A stretch of 64,000 nt of DNA, taken from the NCBI GenBank assembly GCA_933228675.1, contig OW121744.1:24082640-24146639 (forward strand), written 5' to 3'. Under the pieces are notes generated by a model. That model ran no database searches. It saw only the letters and a list, made by a program, of their open reading frames with translations, and was not told the DNA's origin. Positions 45,906 to 56,765 of the stretch are shown piece by piece. The position numbers and the translations under genes are program-made. The stretch comes from Stomorhina lunata (lineage: Eukaryota; Arthropoda; Insecta; Diptera; Rhiniidae). How positions within the stretch are numbered: the first letter of the stretch is position 1; each line of letters starts with the position of its first letter.

Positions 45906-47335
45906 TTATTTAAAAAATCTCCCCCGAGTGCCAAATTTTGTTTCTAAAACAAACAACTTGCCATTATAACCAGATTTTGCTTTTTATATAGAAAACCCAA
46001 AAACATTTGTTAAAAGTGCAATTTATTTTGAAAAAAGAAAAATTTTTGAATTTCTTTAAATTTATTTATAATTTATCTAAATATAAATTAAACTAAAAAA
46101 AAGGTGCTAACCAAATTAACACTACAAAAAAAATATATGATAAAAATGAAACAAAAAACTAATCAAATTAACCAAAGATTTATTTTTTTATACAAGAGTA
46201 TAATTTTAATTACTATTTTTTTAAAATTCTTTTATTACATTTTTTTATATATTAATATTTTTCTATCATTTTGGATATACATATTTTTGAAATCACAAAT
46301 GCTTAGTATTTTTTTTATTGTCTTTATAACTATTTAATTAATTAATTGTTATTACAAAAAGTGCATTTAGTTTTTAAAATTATCGTGGAAAGAAGTATTT
46401 TTTTTGAATGAATTCAAGGGGCCAAAAGACCTCACTCGATAGCATTTGAAAATATAGACTTAGAAAATATTTTGTAGCATACTTTTAGGGATATTTAAAA
46501 TTATTTGTGTTGCAAAAAATTTAATAAAATGTGACCTGTTTATTTAAACATAGTTAAAATGAAGCTATTTGACAAAGAAAGTATAAAATGTATTAAGTAA
46601 ATAGACTGTGATCAAGTGTTATTAAGTAAACTTCAAATTATTTAGATTATCCCAAAAGTATGCTACACAAATCTGAACTATCTTAGATTTCCCTCGTTAA
46701 CGAATGTGAGGTTTGGGGCCCAAAACGAATAAAAAATTAACCATTTTGTGTAAAAAATAGTTTTGACTTTTAAGATTAAAACTAAAAAAAGAATATTTTA
46801 ATACTTTTATGAACAAAAATCCAGAATATCTAAATAATAAAATTAAAACTTAAAAACAGAGTTTGTTTTAATACTTAATGTCTTAAATAAAAAAAGGGTT
46901 TATTTTTAGTTGATAAATATTTGTTAACACAGGATTTCGTTTTATCTTACCTGCATGTTTGTGTTTTACTTTCAAGGATTTGTTTTTCTATTTTCCTTAA
47001 ATTTTCTATAAATTTAAGTTAAAAAGAAAATTTAGAAACAATAAATTGTGGTAAATAATATTTTTATTTTTCTCCTAGAATTATTAACCCTAATTTTATA
47101 ATTTTTGGGCTAAAATTATTTTCTTGAAACGGGTGTTTTTATCATAACTTTTTTGTATTCTCCTAATTTTGCGAGTGTAGGTTATGGCGGCTTTTACAAT
47201 CGGTTTTATATCTTTAAATATTTCCTTAATTTTTTTAATACTCTTAGGTTTAAGGCTTAAACTGTAAAATTTTAAGATTGAAACCTTTTTTTAAACCAGG
47301 ATTTTACTCGAAAAATAATACCATTTTCTAAGTCT
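45906..47335. other. lola intron, AT-rich, no exon seen
   Basis: No finger-like frame or phase-compatible exon is visible. The frame at 46104-46337 is a hydrophobic product of T-rich DNA. Confidence 0.45.
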
Positions 47336-47339
47336 TACA

Positions 47340-49855
47340 TTTTAGCGAAAATTTTTCTTTAGAAAAAAATTTTATCAAAAATTTTTCTTTAGAAAAAAAT
47401 TTTATCAAAAATTTTTCTTTAGAAAAAAATTTTATCAAAAATTTTTCTTTAGAAAAAATTTTATCAAAAATTTTTCGGTAGAAAACTTTTCTGTAGAAAT
47501 TTTTTTATCAAAAATTTTCTTATAGAGTATTTTTTTTAATCAAAAATTTTTCTATAGAAAATTATTTGATCAAAAATTTTTCTATTGAAATTTTGTTTAC
47601 CAAAAATTTTTCTATGAAAAAAATATTTCTGTTGAAAAATATTTTTATCGAAAATTTTTCTTTAGAAAAAATTTTTCTTTAGAAAAAATTTGTATCTAAA
47701 TTTTTTTGATAGAAAATTTTTCTATAGAAATTTTTTTTTGTCAAAAATTTTCCTATAGAGATTTTTTTTATCAAAAATGTTTCTATAGAAAATTATTTGA
47801 TCAAAAATTTTTCTATTGAAATTTATTTTTATCAAAAATTTTTCTATAGAAAAATGTTTCTATAAAAAAATATTTCTATTGAAAAATATTTTTATCGAAA
47901 ATTTTTCTTTAGAAACAAATTTTTATCGAAACTTTTTCGATAGAAAATTTTTTATAGAAATTTTTTTTATCAAAAATTTTCCTATAGAGAATTTATTTAT
48001 CAAAAAGTTTTCTATAAAAAATTTTTTGACCAAAAATTTTTCTATTGAAATTTTTTTTATAAAAAAATTTTTTTTACAGAAAAATTTTTCTATAAAAAAA
48101 TATTTCTATTGAAAAATATTTTTATCGAAAAATTTTCTTTAGAAAAAAATTTTATCGAAACTTTCGATAGAAAATTTTTCTATAGAAATTTTTTTTATCA
48201 AAAATTTCTTATAGAGATTTTTTTATCAAAAATTTTTCTTTAGAAAATTATTTGATCAAAAATTTTTCTATTGAAATTTTTTTATCAAAAATTTTTCTAC
48301 ATAAAAAAATATTTCTATTGAAAAATATTTTTATCGAAAATTTTTCTTTAGAAACAAATTTTTACGAAACTTTCGATAAATATTTTTCTATTGAAATTTT
48401 TTTTTATGAAAAATTTTCCTATAGAAATTTTTTTATCAAAAATTTCTTATAGAGATTTTTTTTATCAAAAATTTTTCCATAGAAAATTATTTGATCAATT
48501 ATTTTTCTATTAAAATCTTTTTATGAAATTTTTTTTTATAGAAATTTTTTATCAAAAATTGTTCTATAGAAAAATTTTTCTATAAAAAAATATTTATATC
48601 GAAAATTTTTCTTTAAATAAAAATTTTTATCGAAACTTTTTCTACAGAAAATTTTTGTATTGAATTTTTTTTTATCAAAAATTTTCCTATAGAGAATTTT
48701 TTTATTAAAAATTTTTCTATTGTATTTTTTTTTTATCGAAATTTTTCTATAGAAAATTTTTCTATAAAAAAGTATTTCTAATTTTTCTTTAGAAAAATAT
48801 TTTTTCGAAATTATTCTTTAGAAAAAAATTTTTAGCGAAACTTTTTTGATAGAAAATTTTTCTATAGAAATTTTGTTTTTTATCAAAAATTTTCATATAG
48901 AGAATTTTTTATCAAAAATTTTTTTTATAGAAAAGTATTTGATCAAAAATTTTTCTATTGAAATTTTTTTTGTCAAAAATTTTTCTATAGAAAATTATTT
49001 TATCAAAAATTTTTCTATTGAAATTTTTTTATCAAAAATTTTTCTATTGAAATTTTTTTATCAAAAATTTTTCTATTAAAATTTTTTTATCAAAAATTTT
49101 TCTATAGACAATTTTTTTATAGAAAAATATTTTTTCTGTTGAAAATATTTTTTAATAGAAATTTTTTATAAGAAATAATTTTTATCAAAAAAATTTCTAC
49201 AAAAAATAATTTTTACCGAAAATTTTTTTATCAAAAATTTTTATATAGAAAATTTTTTTAGAACATTTTTTCACAGAAAAATATTTCATTGAGAATTTTT
49301 CTTAGAAAAAAATTTTTCTTGAGAAAATTCTTTTGGAAAATTTTTTTTTTTGAGAAAATTTTTCGATGAAAAATATTTTTATAGAAAAATTTTACAGAAA
49401 AATTTCTATAGAAACATTTTTTTCTGAGGAAAAATTCTCAATGAAATATTTTTCTATAAAAAAAATTTTTGATAAAAAATTTTCGATAAAAATTATATTT
49501 TTGTAGAAAATTTTTTGATAAAAATTATTTTTTTTTGTAGAAAATTTTTTGATAAAAATTTTTTCTTATATAAAATTTTTCGATAAAAATTTTCAAAAGA
49601 AAAAATATTTTTCTATAAAAAAATTTTCTAGAGCAAAATTTCAATGGAAAAATTTTTGATAAAATAATTTTCTATAGAAAAATTTTTGATAAAAAAATTC
49701 TTTATAGGAAAATTTTTGATAAAAAAAATTTCTATAGAAAAATTTTCTATTGAAAAAGTTTCGATGGAAAAATATTTTTATCGAAAAATTTTCTTTGAAA
49801 TATAATTTTTATCGTAAAATTTTCCAAAGAAAAATATTTTTTTTTATCAAAAAGT
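47340..49855. repeat. CTATAG palindrome array E with higher-order block duplication
   Basis: Units of ATCAAAAATTTTTCTATAGA type alternate with CTTTAG and CTATTG variants. A higher-order block of about 300-330 bp recurs: the series TTATTTGATCAAAAATTTTT, CTATTGAAAT, ATAAAAAAATATTTCTATTG, AAAAATATTTTTATCGAAAA, TTTTTCTTTAGAAA is seen at about 47560, 47790, 48245 and, partly, 48480 and 48930. The frames at 47816-48112, 48252-48452 and 48846-49079 are repeat artefacts. The right edge (49290-49855) decays into GATAAAAA-TTTT units. Confidence 0.9.
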
Positions 49856-50119
49856 CTTACATAAGTTTTACATTTTACACTTGAAAAAAAAACAACACTT
49901 TCTTTTGATTTATTTCAATTATTTTTGGTACTTTTCTTACGATTTTCAAAATAAATTCTTCAATTTTATTTAATTTTTTTTTTTTTGAAATTAAATCCTT
50001 TTTTATGTAATTTTTTGAATGATTTAAGAAAAACCCAATTTATAGTTTAAAAAAAAAAAAATAATTACAAAAAAACTCAAAAAAATAGCACACCCATCCA
50101 TCATGGCTTATTTTTGCAG

Positions 50120-51258
50120 ATTTAAGGACCTTATATAATATAGCCTCAGCAGCAGCCGCTGTTATAGCTGCAGCCACTTCCCAGCAACAACAACAACAAC
50201 AGCAGCAGCAACAACATCACAGCAATACTAGCAGCAACATCACTAGCAGCAATAGCAATTTGAACAGCAATTGCAATCCTTCGAGTAAACTATTGAATAC
50301 TACCACCAACAGCAGCAGCAGCAACCTCAACAGCAGCATCATGTCAAATAATTGTAGTACAATTAGTGTTAGTAGTAGTAGCAATAGCAACTCAAAAGCA
50401 CCTTTAAATAACTTTGTACCAACATCTTTAAATGTTGCAGCAACACCCTCCTGTTCCTCGGCCTCTTTAACACCTCGCTCTACTAGTCGCAATAGTTTAG
50501 ACTGTACAAATCCTATTTCAAATTTACTGGGTACACCAGCTTCTACTGACTTGTATGACAATGAGTTGACCATACATAAAATCTATAAATGTTGCAGTAA
50601 ATTGGCCGGTCAACCGCAATTGTCTCCCTTGAGTCAGCAGAATTTAAATACAAATAATTGTGGTAACAACCTAGTGGGTGCCAGCAGCAGCAGTACCACC
50701 CCTAGCGCTCCTTTAAGCGGTCAAACACATCTTAATAAATGTGTAGCTGGTGGCAAACACTCAGCTTCTAGCTGTTGTCCTAGTGATAACTGTAATGATT
50801 GTCAAATGTCAGCGGCTGCAGCAGCTGCTGCTTCATTTCAATTGGCCAATCTTTTAGGCTCCAGCATGCTAATGCCTCATGTCTCCAGCTCACCTTCATC
50901 AGCAAAAGCCTCCGTTGGAGTAGGACCTTCCTCCTCCTCCTTAAGTAACTCTCAAAATACCAAATTGAATTCAAGTAAATCCTCATCTGCCATAAATTCA
51001 ACGTCGTCATCCTGCTTAAAAAGTCTTAGCAACAATGTTGCTACATCAAATGTTGTGGCCTCAACTGCTGCTGTCGCCGCCGCCGCTTCTTTACTCTCAA
51101 CATCAGCTTCCTCATCTTCGCTATCCTTGATAGCAATGCCAAAGAAACTAAATACCACCATATTTCAGTGTGAATTTTGTTCCTTTTCATGTTCTTGGAA
51201 ATATGATTTAAAACTGCACATGCGTCAGAAACATGGTATACACAATAAGAAAATGTAA
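50120..51258 (+). CDS. lola: lola alternative exon C: Ser/Asn/Ala-rich domain with a single C2H2 finger
   Basis: Acceptor GGCTTATTTTTGCAG at 50119; the phase-1 join gives GAT then LRTLYNIASAAAAVIAAATS, about 379 residues in all. Long Gln, Asn/Ser and Ala-rich runs fill most of it, including a Cys-rich stretch (KHSASSCCPSDNCNDCQ). At the very end is one finger, FQCEFCSFSCSWKYDLKLHM plus RQKH (C-x2-C-x12-H-x4-H), then GIHNKKM and stop TAA at 51256-51258. It lacks the C2HC first finger of the other sets. Drosophila lola also has isoforms with a single finger, so this is probably real and not a truncation. Translation does not start at the internal TTG or ATG codons; the N terminus comes from the constant exons. 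Antisense frames here are shadows. Confidence 0.92.
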
Positions 51259-51656
51259 ATGTTGCTGCAACATTTAAATGATGTAAAAACAAATCCCCTT
51301 TAATTATTATTTTTTACATAATATTTCCCTTAAAAAAAGACTTTTTTAAAAATTTTGAAAAAAAAACAGGTGCTAAAGAAATATTTAAGGAAAACAAAAA
51401 TTTTTAAATTAAAAAAAAAACGCTCCATTTTCCTACGCTCGCTTGTGTTGTTAAAACTTTTCTCTTTCAAAAACAAAAAAAAAAAAACAAACAAAAACAT
51501 TTTTGTCTCTTTGTAATCTCAAATACTTGGGCTACTCTTTTTAGTTTTTTTTTTTTTGTTTTCTCACATTATCTCTACTACTCACACATTTAAAATTTGT
51601 TTGTTGCCATTAGACACATCCATCTTACTTTTTCCAAACACTTGTTAATTTTACAG
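51259..51656. other. Short spacer between alternative exons C and D
   Basis: Only about 400 bp separate the stop of C from the acceptor of D, so the 3' UTR and poly(A) site of C must lie here or overlap exon D. No AATAAA is obvious. The stretch is AT-rich and ends in CTTGTTAATTTTACAG at 51656. Confidence 0.6.
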
Positions 51657-52036
51657 CCTTTGGAGATTATAGTGAACAAGATCAAGAGGATGTAGATGAT
51701 GTTGATGATGATGCAATGTATCTGCTACAGCCCATAACAACAATTGCTGCTTGCAAAGAAGAGGATGTTGTACTGTTCCCCACCAATGCGGAGCGTCCTA
51801 GCGTTGGCGGCAGTGCAAATCGTCGTTTTCGTTCGAAACGTAGTCTAACAGCTACCACCGAATTTCCCTGTCCCAATTGTCCCAAAGCCTATACAATGCG
51901 TTGTAATCTTTCGCGTCATTTGCGTGTAGAATGTCAAAAAGAACCGAAATTTATATGTTCCGTTTGTAATGCCAAATATTATTATCGTTGTTCATTGGCC
52001 CATCACATGAAAACGGCCCATAAAAGGATTTTGTAA
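51657..52036 (+). CDS. lola: lola alternative exon D: acidic linker and C2HC plus C2H2 finger pair
   Basis: Acceptor TTGTTAATTTTACAG at 51656; the phase-1 join gives GCC then FGDYSEQDQEDVDDVDDDAM. About 126 residues: an acidic segment, a short linker with a basic patch (RRFRSKRS), then fingers PCPNCPKAYTMRCNLSRH with LRVEC (C-x2-C-x12-H-x4-C) and ICSVCNAKYYYRCSLAHH with MKTAH (C2H2), ending KRIL and stop TAA at 52034-52036. It is compact, with fingers at the extreme C terminus as in sets A and E. A frame starting at 51716 (ATG) misses the first 19 codons; the splice phase fixes the true start at 51657. The antisense frame 51682-51885 is a shadow. Confidence 0.95.
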
Positions 52037-52419
52037 ATAGGTTAGAAGGAGAAAAATTAGAATTTTTGGAATTAGGCTTAACAATATGGATAAGATGTTT
52101 CAAGATGTAGATTTTTTAGAAAATTAGATTTTTAAAAATTTTGTATAGTTTTCCGATATTTCTTAAATAATTTTATATTACAGAATATTAGATTAAAATG
52201 ACAGGTTAGAACCGGATAAAGCATATGCCATCAATAACATATCTAAAATGCTTTTGATTTTAAAATATTATACAAATGTTGATTTAATGATTTTAAATTC
52301 GCTCTGAAATTTTTATGATAATTTGTATATTTTAGGACAAAATTGTAAAATGGCCAAAATATGTAAAAATGCATATTACAATGATGTTGAAATTTTCAAA
52401 ATTCCCAGTTTCAACAAAG

Positions 52420-55070
52420 TCGCAACATGTTGCCAGCAACATGCTGCAGGACAAAATTGAAAAAATGGCTAAAAATTTTAAAACATCTTCAAATCAAAAT
52501 ATGTTAAAATACATATTTCAATGATGTTGAAATTTTCAAAATTGTTAGTTTCAACAAATTTGCAACATGTTGACAGCAACATATTTGTTTGTAAAATAAT
52601 TTTTGTTTAAATTTTTAAAGATTACAAAAAAATAAAGTTCTGTTTTTTCAAAAAAACATTTACCTACAAAACATGATTTTTTCGTCCTAGATATCGCAGT
52701 GCCTTCTTATTTTAATATTAGAAATTGTAAAAGAATTTTTATAAAAATAAAAAAACCTTTTTTTATTCATTAAGGACTTAATTAAGCTTCAGCAACATGT
52801 TGCATGAAATTGTGTTTTTGTATTGATACAATGTTTATTATATATGTTCAAAAAACATGTTTAAGCAACATGTTTATAAGTATAATGTTTTCAATTTAAG
52901 TATCAAAGAGATTTATTTGGTTAAACTTCAAATAAAATTAGATACAATTCTATTAAAATCGTTTAGCAACATGTTGACAAATGTTATTAAACATGTTTAT
53001 AAAATATGTTTAGACAACATGGTGATAAGTAAAATGTACTGAATTCTATTTAAGTATCAAAAAAGTTATTTAAATAAAAACAGATACTTAAATTTTATAA
53101 AAATCGTTTAGCAACATGTTGACAAATGTTGTATATTAATATCTTAGAAACATGTTGCTGAACATGATATTTTAAATATATTTTTTTTCACAAAATGTTG
53201 CTAAAAATAAGTACAATTTTTTAATATTTTTAAATATTATAATTAAATATTCTCAAGGATAATTTTCCTATTACTTTTTTCAACATCTTAGCAACATGTT
53301 TCTAAAGTATTTTAAACATTTTTTTTAATTCTACTCAATCTTTTTCGCTGTAAAAAAGTTTTAAGGTTTTCCTTTCTTCAAATGTTTCTAAACATGTTGC
53401 TTAAATATTAAAAGCTATGTTTGTATATCTAAAAAACAATAATAGAAATACCTTAAAGATCGTCTTTTTTCAAATGTTTCTATCATGTTGCTTGCATTTT
53501 TTAAGAAATGTTTTATTATTTTTAAAAAGCTTAGTTAACTGTTTTAAAGGATATTTTCTTATGCCTTATATTTCAACATCTTTTCAACATCTTAGCAACA
53601 TGTTTCTAAAGTTTTTTAAACATTTTTCTTTCTAACTAGACATTTTTAATTATATTCACTTGGAAGCATATAAGGAAATAGTTTACGAAAATATTAGAAA
53701 TAGATAAAAGTCTTTGTTTCTTCATATGTTTCCAAACATGTTGCTATAATTTTTTATTATTTCTAAAAGGCTTTTCTAAAAGAAAATATTTCAACAATAT
53801 TAGAAATACGTAATACTTTTTTTTTACAATCCAAGATGTTTTCCACGTCTTTGTAATATGTTGGTAAACATGTTGCTTTTGTCTTTAGGATAATTTTTTT
53901 ATTGTGTCTGTAACATTTTATTGCTTTATAAGGAACTTAGGAAAGTTGAGGTTTTTTCATAATGTTTCTAAACATGTTGCTTGCATTTTTTAAAAAATGT
54001 TTCATTTTTTCTAAAAAGCTTTTCTGAGAGAAAATGTTTTATAATACTAGAAATATGTAATTTTTTCTACAGATGCTTTCAACGTCTTTACAATATGTTG
54101 GTAAACATGTGGCTTATGTGTTTAGAACGAATTATTTTCTTGTTTTTTTTTTTTTTTTAATAATGACATGTTTATCTTTTAAAAGATGTGGTTTTTTAAA
54201 TGTTTCTAAACATGTTGTAGTACATACATTTCTTACAATAAAAATAACATGTTTTCTGATTAAAAAATAAAAATAGTTGATATATTAGATGTAGAAATAT
54301 AATTTGTATTTTTTTTTTTAATTACATGATGTTTTTCAAATCTTCGCAAAATGTTGCTAAACATGTTTCAAAAGTTTTGAAAATTATTTTAAGAGATTTT
54401 TTTTTTTGGTGGAAGTACAATTTCTATCAATTTAAACTTACATGATGTTTTTCAAATCTTAGCAACATGTTGCTAAACATGCTTCTTAAGTGTCGTAAGA
54501 CATTTTTAGTTGACTTTTCCCAATTATTTTCCTAAAGTTCTTAAGGCTTGTGAATAACGAATGTTTTTCAAAGCAAGTTGTTAAACAGGTTTCTTAAACT
54601 TATATGATGTTTTTAAAGTCTTTGCAACATGTTGTTAAGATGTTGAAGTAACATGTTTCAAAAGTGTTGAAAAGCACTTTCACAGATTTTTCCACAACTA
54701 TGCTCTTTAAATTGTAAAAATATTTCTTATACCGTATGTGAAAGTACAATTTCTATTAATTTAAACTTACATGATGTTTTTCAAATCTTCGCAACATGTT
54801 GCTAAACATGTTTCTTAAGTGTTGTAAGACATTTTAGTTGACTTTCTCAATTATTTTCCTAAAGTTCTTAAGGCTTGTGGATAACAAATGTTTTTCAAAG
54901 CTTTGCAACATGTTGCTAAACATGTTTCTTAAATGTTGTAAGGCATTTTTAGTTGTCTTTCCCCAATAATTTTCTTAAAGTTCTCAAGGCTTAAAAAAAT
55001 AACGAATGTTTTTCAAAGTTTTGCAACATGTTGCTAAACATATATCTTAAGAATTGTAAGACATTTTTAG
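52420..55070. repeat. GCAACATGTTGC palindrome field (cluster 2)
   Basis: Between exons D and E, copies of GCAACATGTTG(C/A), TAAACATGTT(T/G) and AACATGTTGCTAAACATGTT occur every 60-250 bp. At 54440-55060 they sit in a longer unit (TTTTTCAAA-CTT-GCAACATGTTGCTAAACATGT, TCTTAAGTGTTGTAAGACAT, TTAGTTGACTTT, CCTAAAGTTCTTAAGGCTTG) present about four times. At 52420-52580 two copies share AATGATGTTGAAATTTTCAA. Short frames here are not genes. Confidence 0.88.
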
Positions 55071-55929
55071 TGATTTTTCCCCAATTTTTTTTCGTATTTA
55101 CTTAAAGTTCTCATGGCTTATGAATAACAATATAATATTTTGCATTAATTTTTTTTGTTCTAACAATTATATATCGGGTATTCTCATAAACATTTTTTAA
55201 AATTGTGCCAAATATCAGAAAAAGAAATTGGAGCGTTTTTTTTTGTACAATTTAATAAAGCATTTTGTCTCTTATAGTCTTAAGAAATTTCAAAATAATT
55301 TTTCCATGTAAATTGTAATATTTTTTATTTTTTTTTCTATTTTTTTTAATTATAAACTTTTATACTTAATGAAAAAATTTATATTTAAAAAAGTGTAAAA
55401 TATTTGTGTAATATTTAAGTGGTAGTTATTTGCACACATTTGTGTTTTATATTTAAATAAACTGTAAAAATTTATAAAATTAATATTCTAAATATTTTTA
55501 ATGTTAAACAAGAAAATTATAATGAATTCTTTAAAATATTATTATTAAATTAAATCCTAAAAAAATATAATAAATTAAAAAAAAAATATCTTCTAAATTA
55601 ACAAAAAATCCAAAAAATATGTTGTTATTTATTTAGAAATATAGTTAGCAATAGAATTTAATTTTATAATTTATAATTAATTTTATTTATGGTTTTTAGA
55701 GAGTTTTATTATTAAAATTTTTAACAGAAAATTGAAATATTTAGTATTTTCAGCAAATTATTTAGTATATCATTCCATATTTGTATTTCTTGCTCTTTTT
55801 TTTTTCTTTCTCCTCTTTTTTCGAAATTCTTTTTGTATAAAACAACGCCATAAACAATTCATAAACAACTTGAAATAAATCTGTGAAATATAGGAGCTGT
55901 TGTTTTTATAAAAAATGAACCTATTGCAG
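55071..55929. other. lola intron upstream of alternative exon E
   Basis: Very AT-rich. Two acceptors are possible at the end: AATATAG at 55893 and CTATTGCAG at 55929. Both give the same downstream frame. Confidence 0.5.
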
Positions 55930-56441
55930 CAAATTCATCTTCTTGTTCATCATCAACATTTGTCCCAACAACACCCTTAGCAACATGCAATAGCAACATT
56001 ATAGAATCAACAACAACAACAACATTGGCAGCAACCACCGTTTTGCCGCCTTCGTTAACTTTAGCCTCATCATTATTTTTAACATCATCTGCGGCAAATC
56101 TAAACTCTCTATCAACACCTTCGTCTTCGTCATCTCTTTATCCGCTCTCTCCCGCTATTAGTAATAGTCGAAAGTCCAGACGTTTAAATAAATCCCTCAA
56201 ACTAAATTATACCAATATACCACTTCTTACCTTGAGAGATACAAGTAAAAAGAATTCAAAATATATTTGTGATAAATGTCCCCATAAATCATATCAAACC
56301 TATAATAGTCTTTTGCGTCATCAACGTGTTGAATGTCACAAAGATCCGCAACATTCATGTTCCTTGTGTTCGATACGTTTCTATTATTTGACAACGTTGC
56401 GTAAACATGCCAAACGTATGCATAATATTGATTATGATTAG
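55930..56441 (+). CDS. lola: lola alternative exon E: Ser/Thr-rich linker and C2HC plus C2H2 finger pair
   Basis: With the acceptor TATTGCAG at 55929 the phase-1 join gives GCA then NSSSCSSSTFVPTTPLATC. With the alternative acceptor at 55893 the exon would start twelve codons earlier as GAVVFIKNEPIA, also in frame and including a SUMO-like IKNE. I cannot decide; the 55929 site has the better consensus, the longer version the more protein-like sequence. About 170 residues: Ser/Thr-rich linker, basic patch (SRKSRRLNKSLK), fingers ICDKCPHKSYQTYNSLLRH with QRVEC (C-x2-C-x13-H-x4-C) and SCSLCSIRFYYLTTLRKH with AKRMH, then NIDYD and stop TAG at 56439-56441. The first finger has a spacer one residue longer than in the other sets. 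Confidence 0.92.
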
Positions 56442-56765
56442 AAAAAGAATTGAAATATTTAAAATATTTATATATAAGATGTAAAATTTTTTTAAAAACT
56501 ATTAATCCTAAATGTTGTGTGGTTGTTTTTCTCTAATATATACAAATTATAGTTAAGCTAAAAATATTTATATTTAAAATTCCAGTAGTTTTATTAGATA
56601 AATCAATGTAATTTTGTAAAATTTTTAATTTATAGTTAGATTTTTTTTTTTTTTCATTAAATTAGCAAAAATGTATTAATTTGTTTTTAAAATTTGTAAA
56701 GTATTTTTTTTTTGTAATCACTAAAAAATAATGACAATTTTATTTATTTATAATTTTGAATTAAT
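56442..56765. other. 3' region of exon E
   Basis: AT-rich DNA after the stop, presumably the 3' UTR of isoform E. No canonical AATAAA close to the stop is clear; ATAAAT near 56597 is the nearest weak match. Confidence 0.4.

Noticed and set aside
50217..50573. Leu-rich antisense frame in exon C
   Set aside because: Reverse complement of Ser/Asn/Gln codon runs; a shadow.
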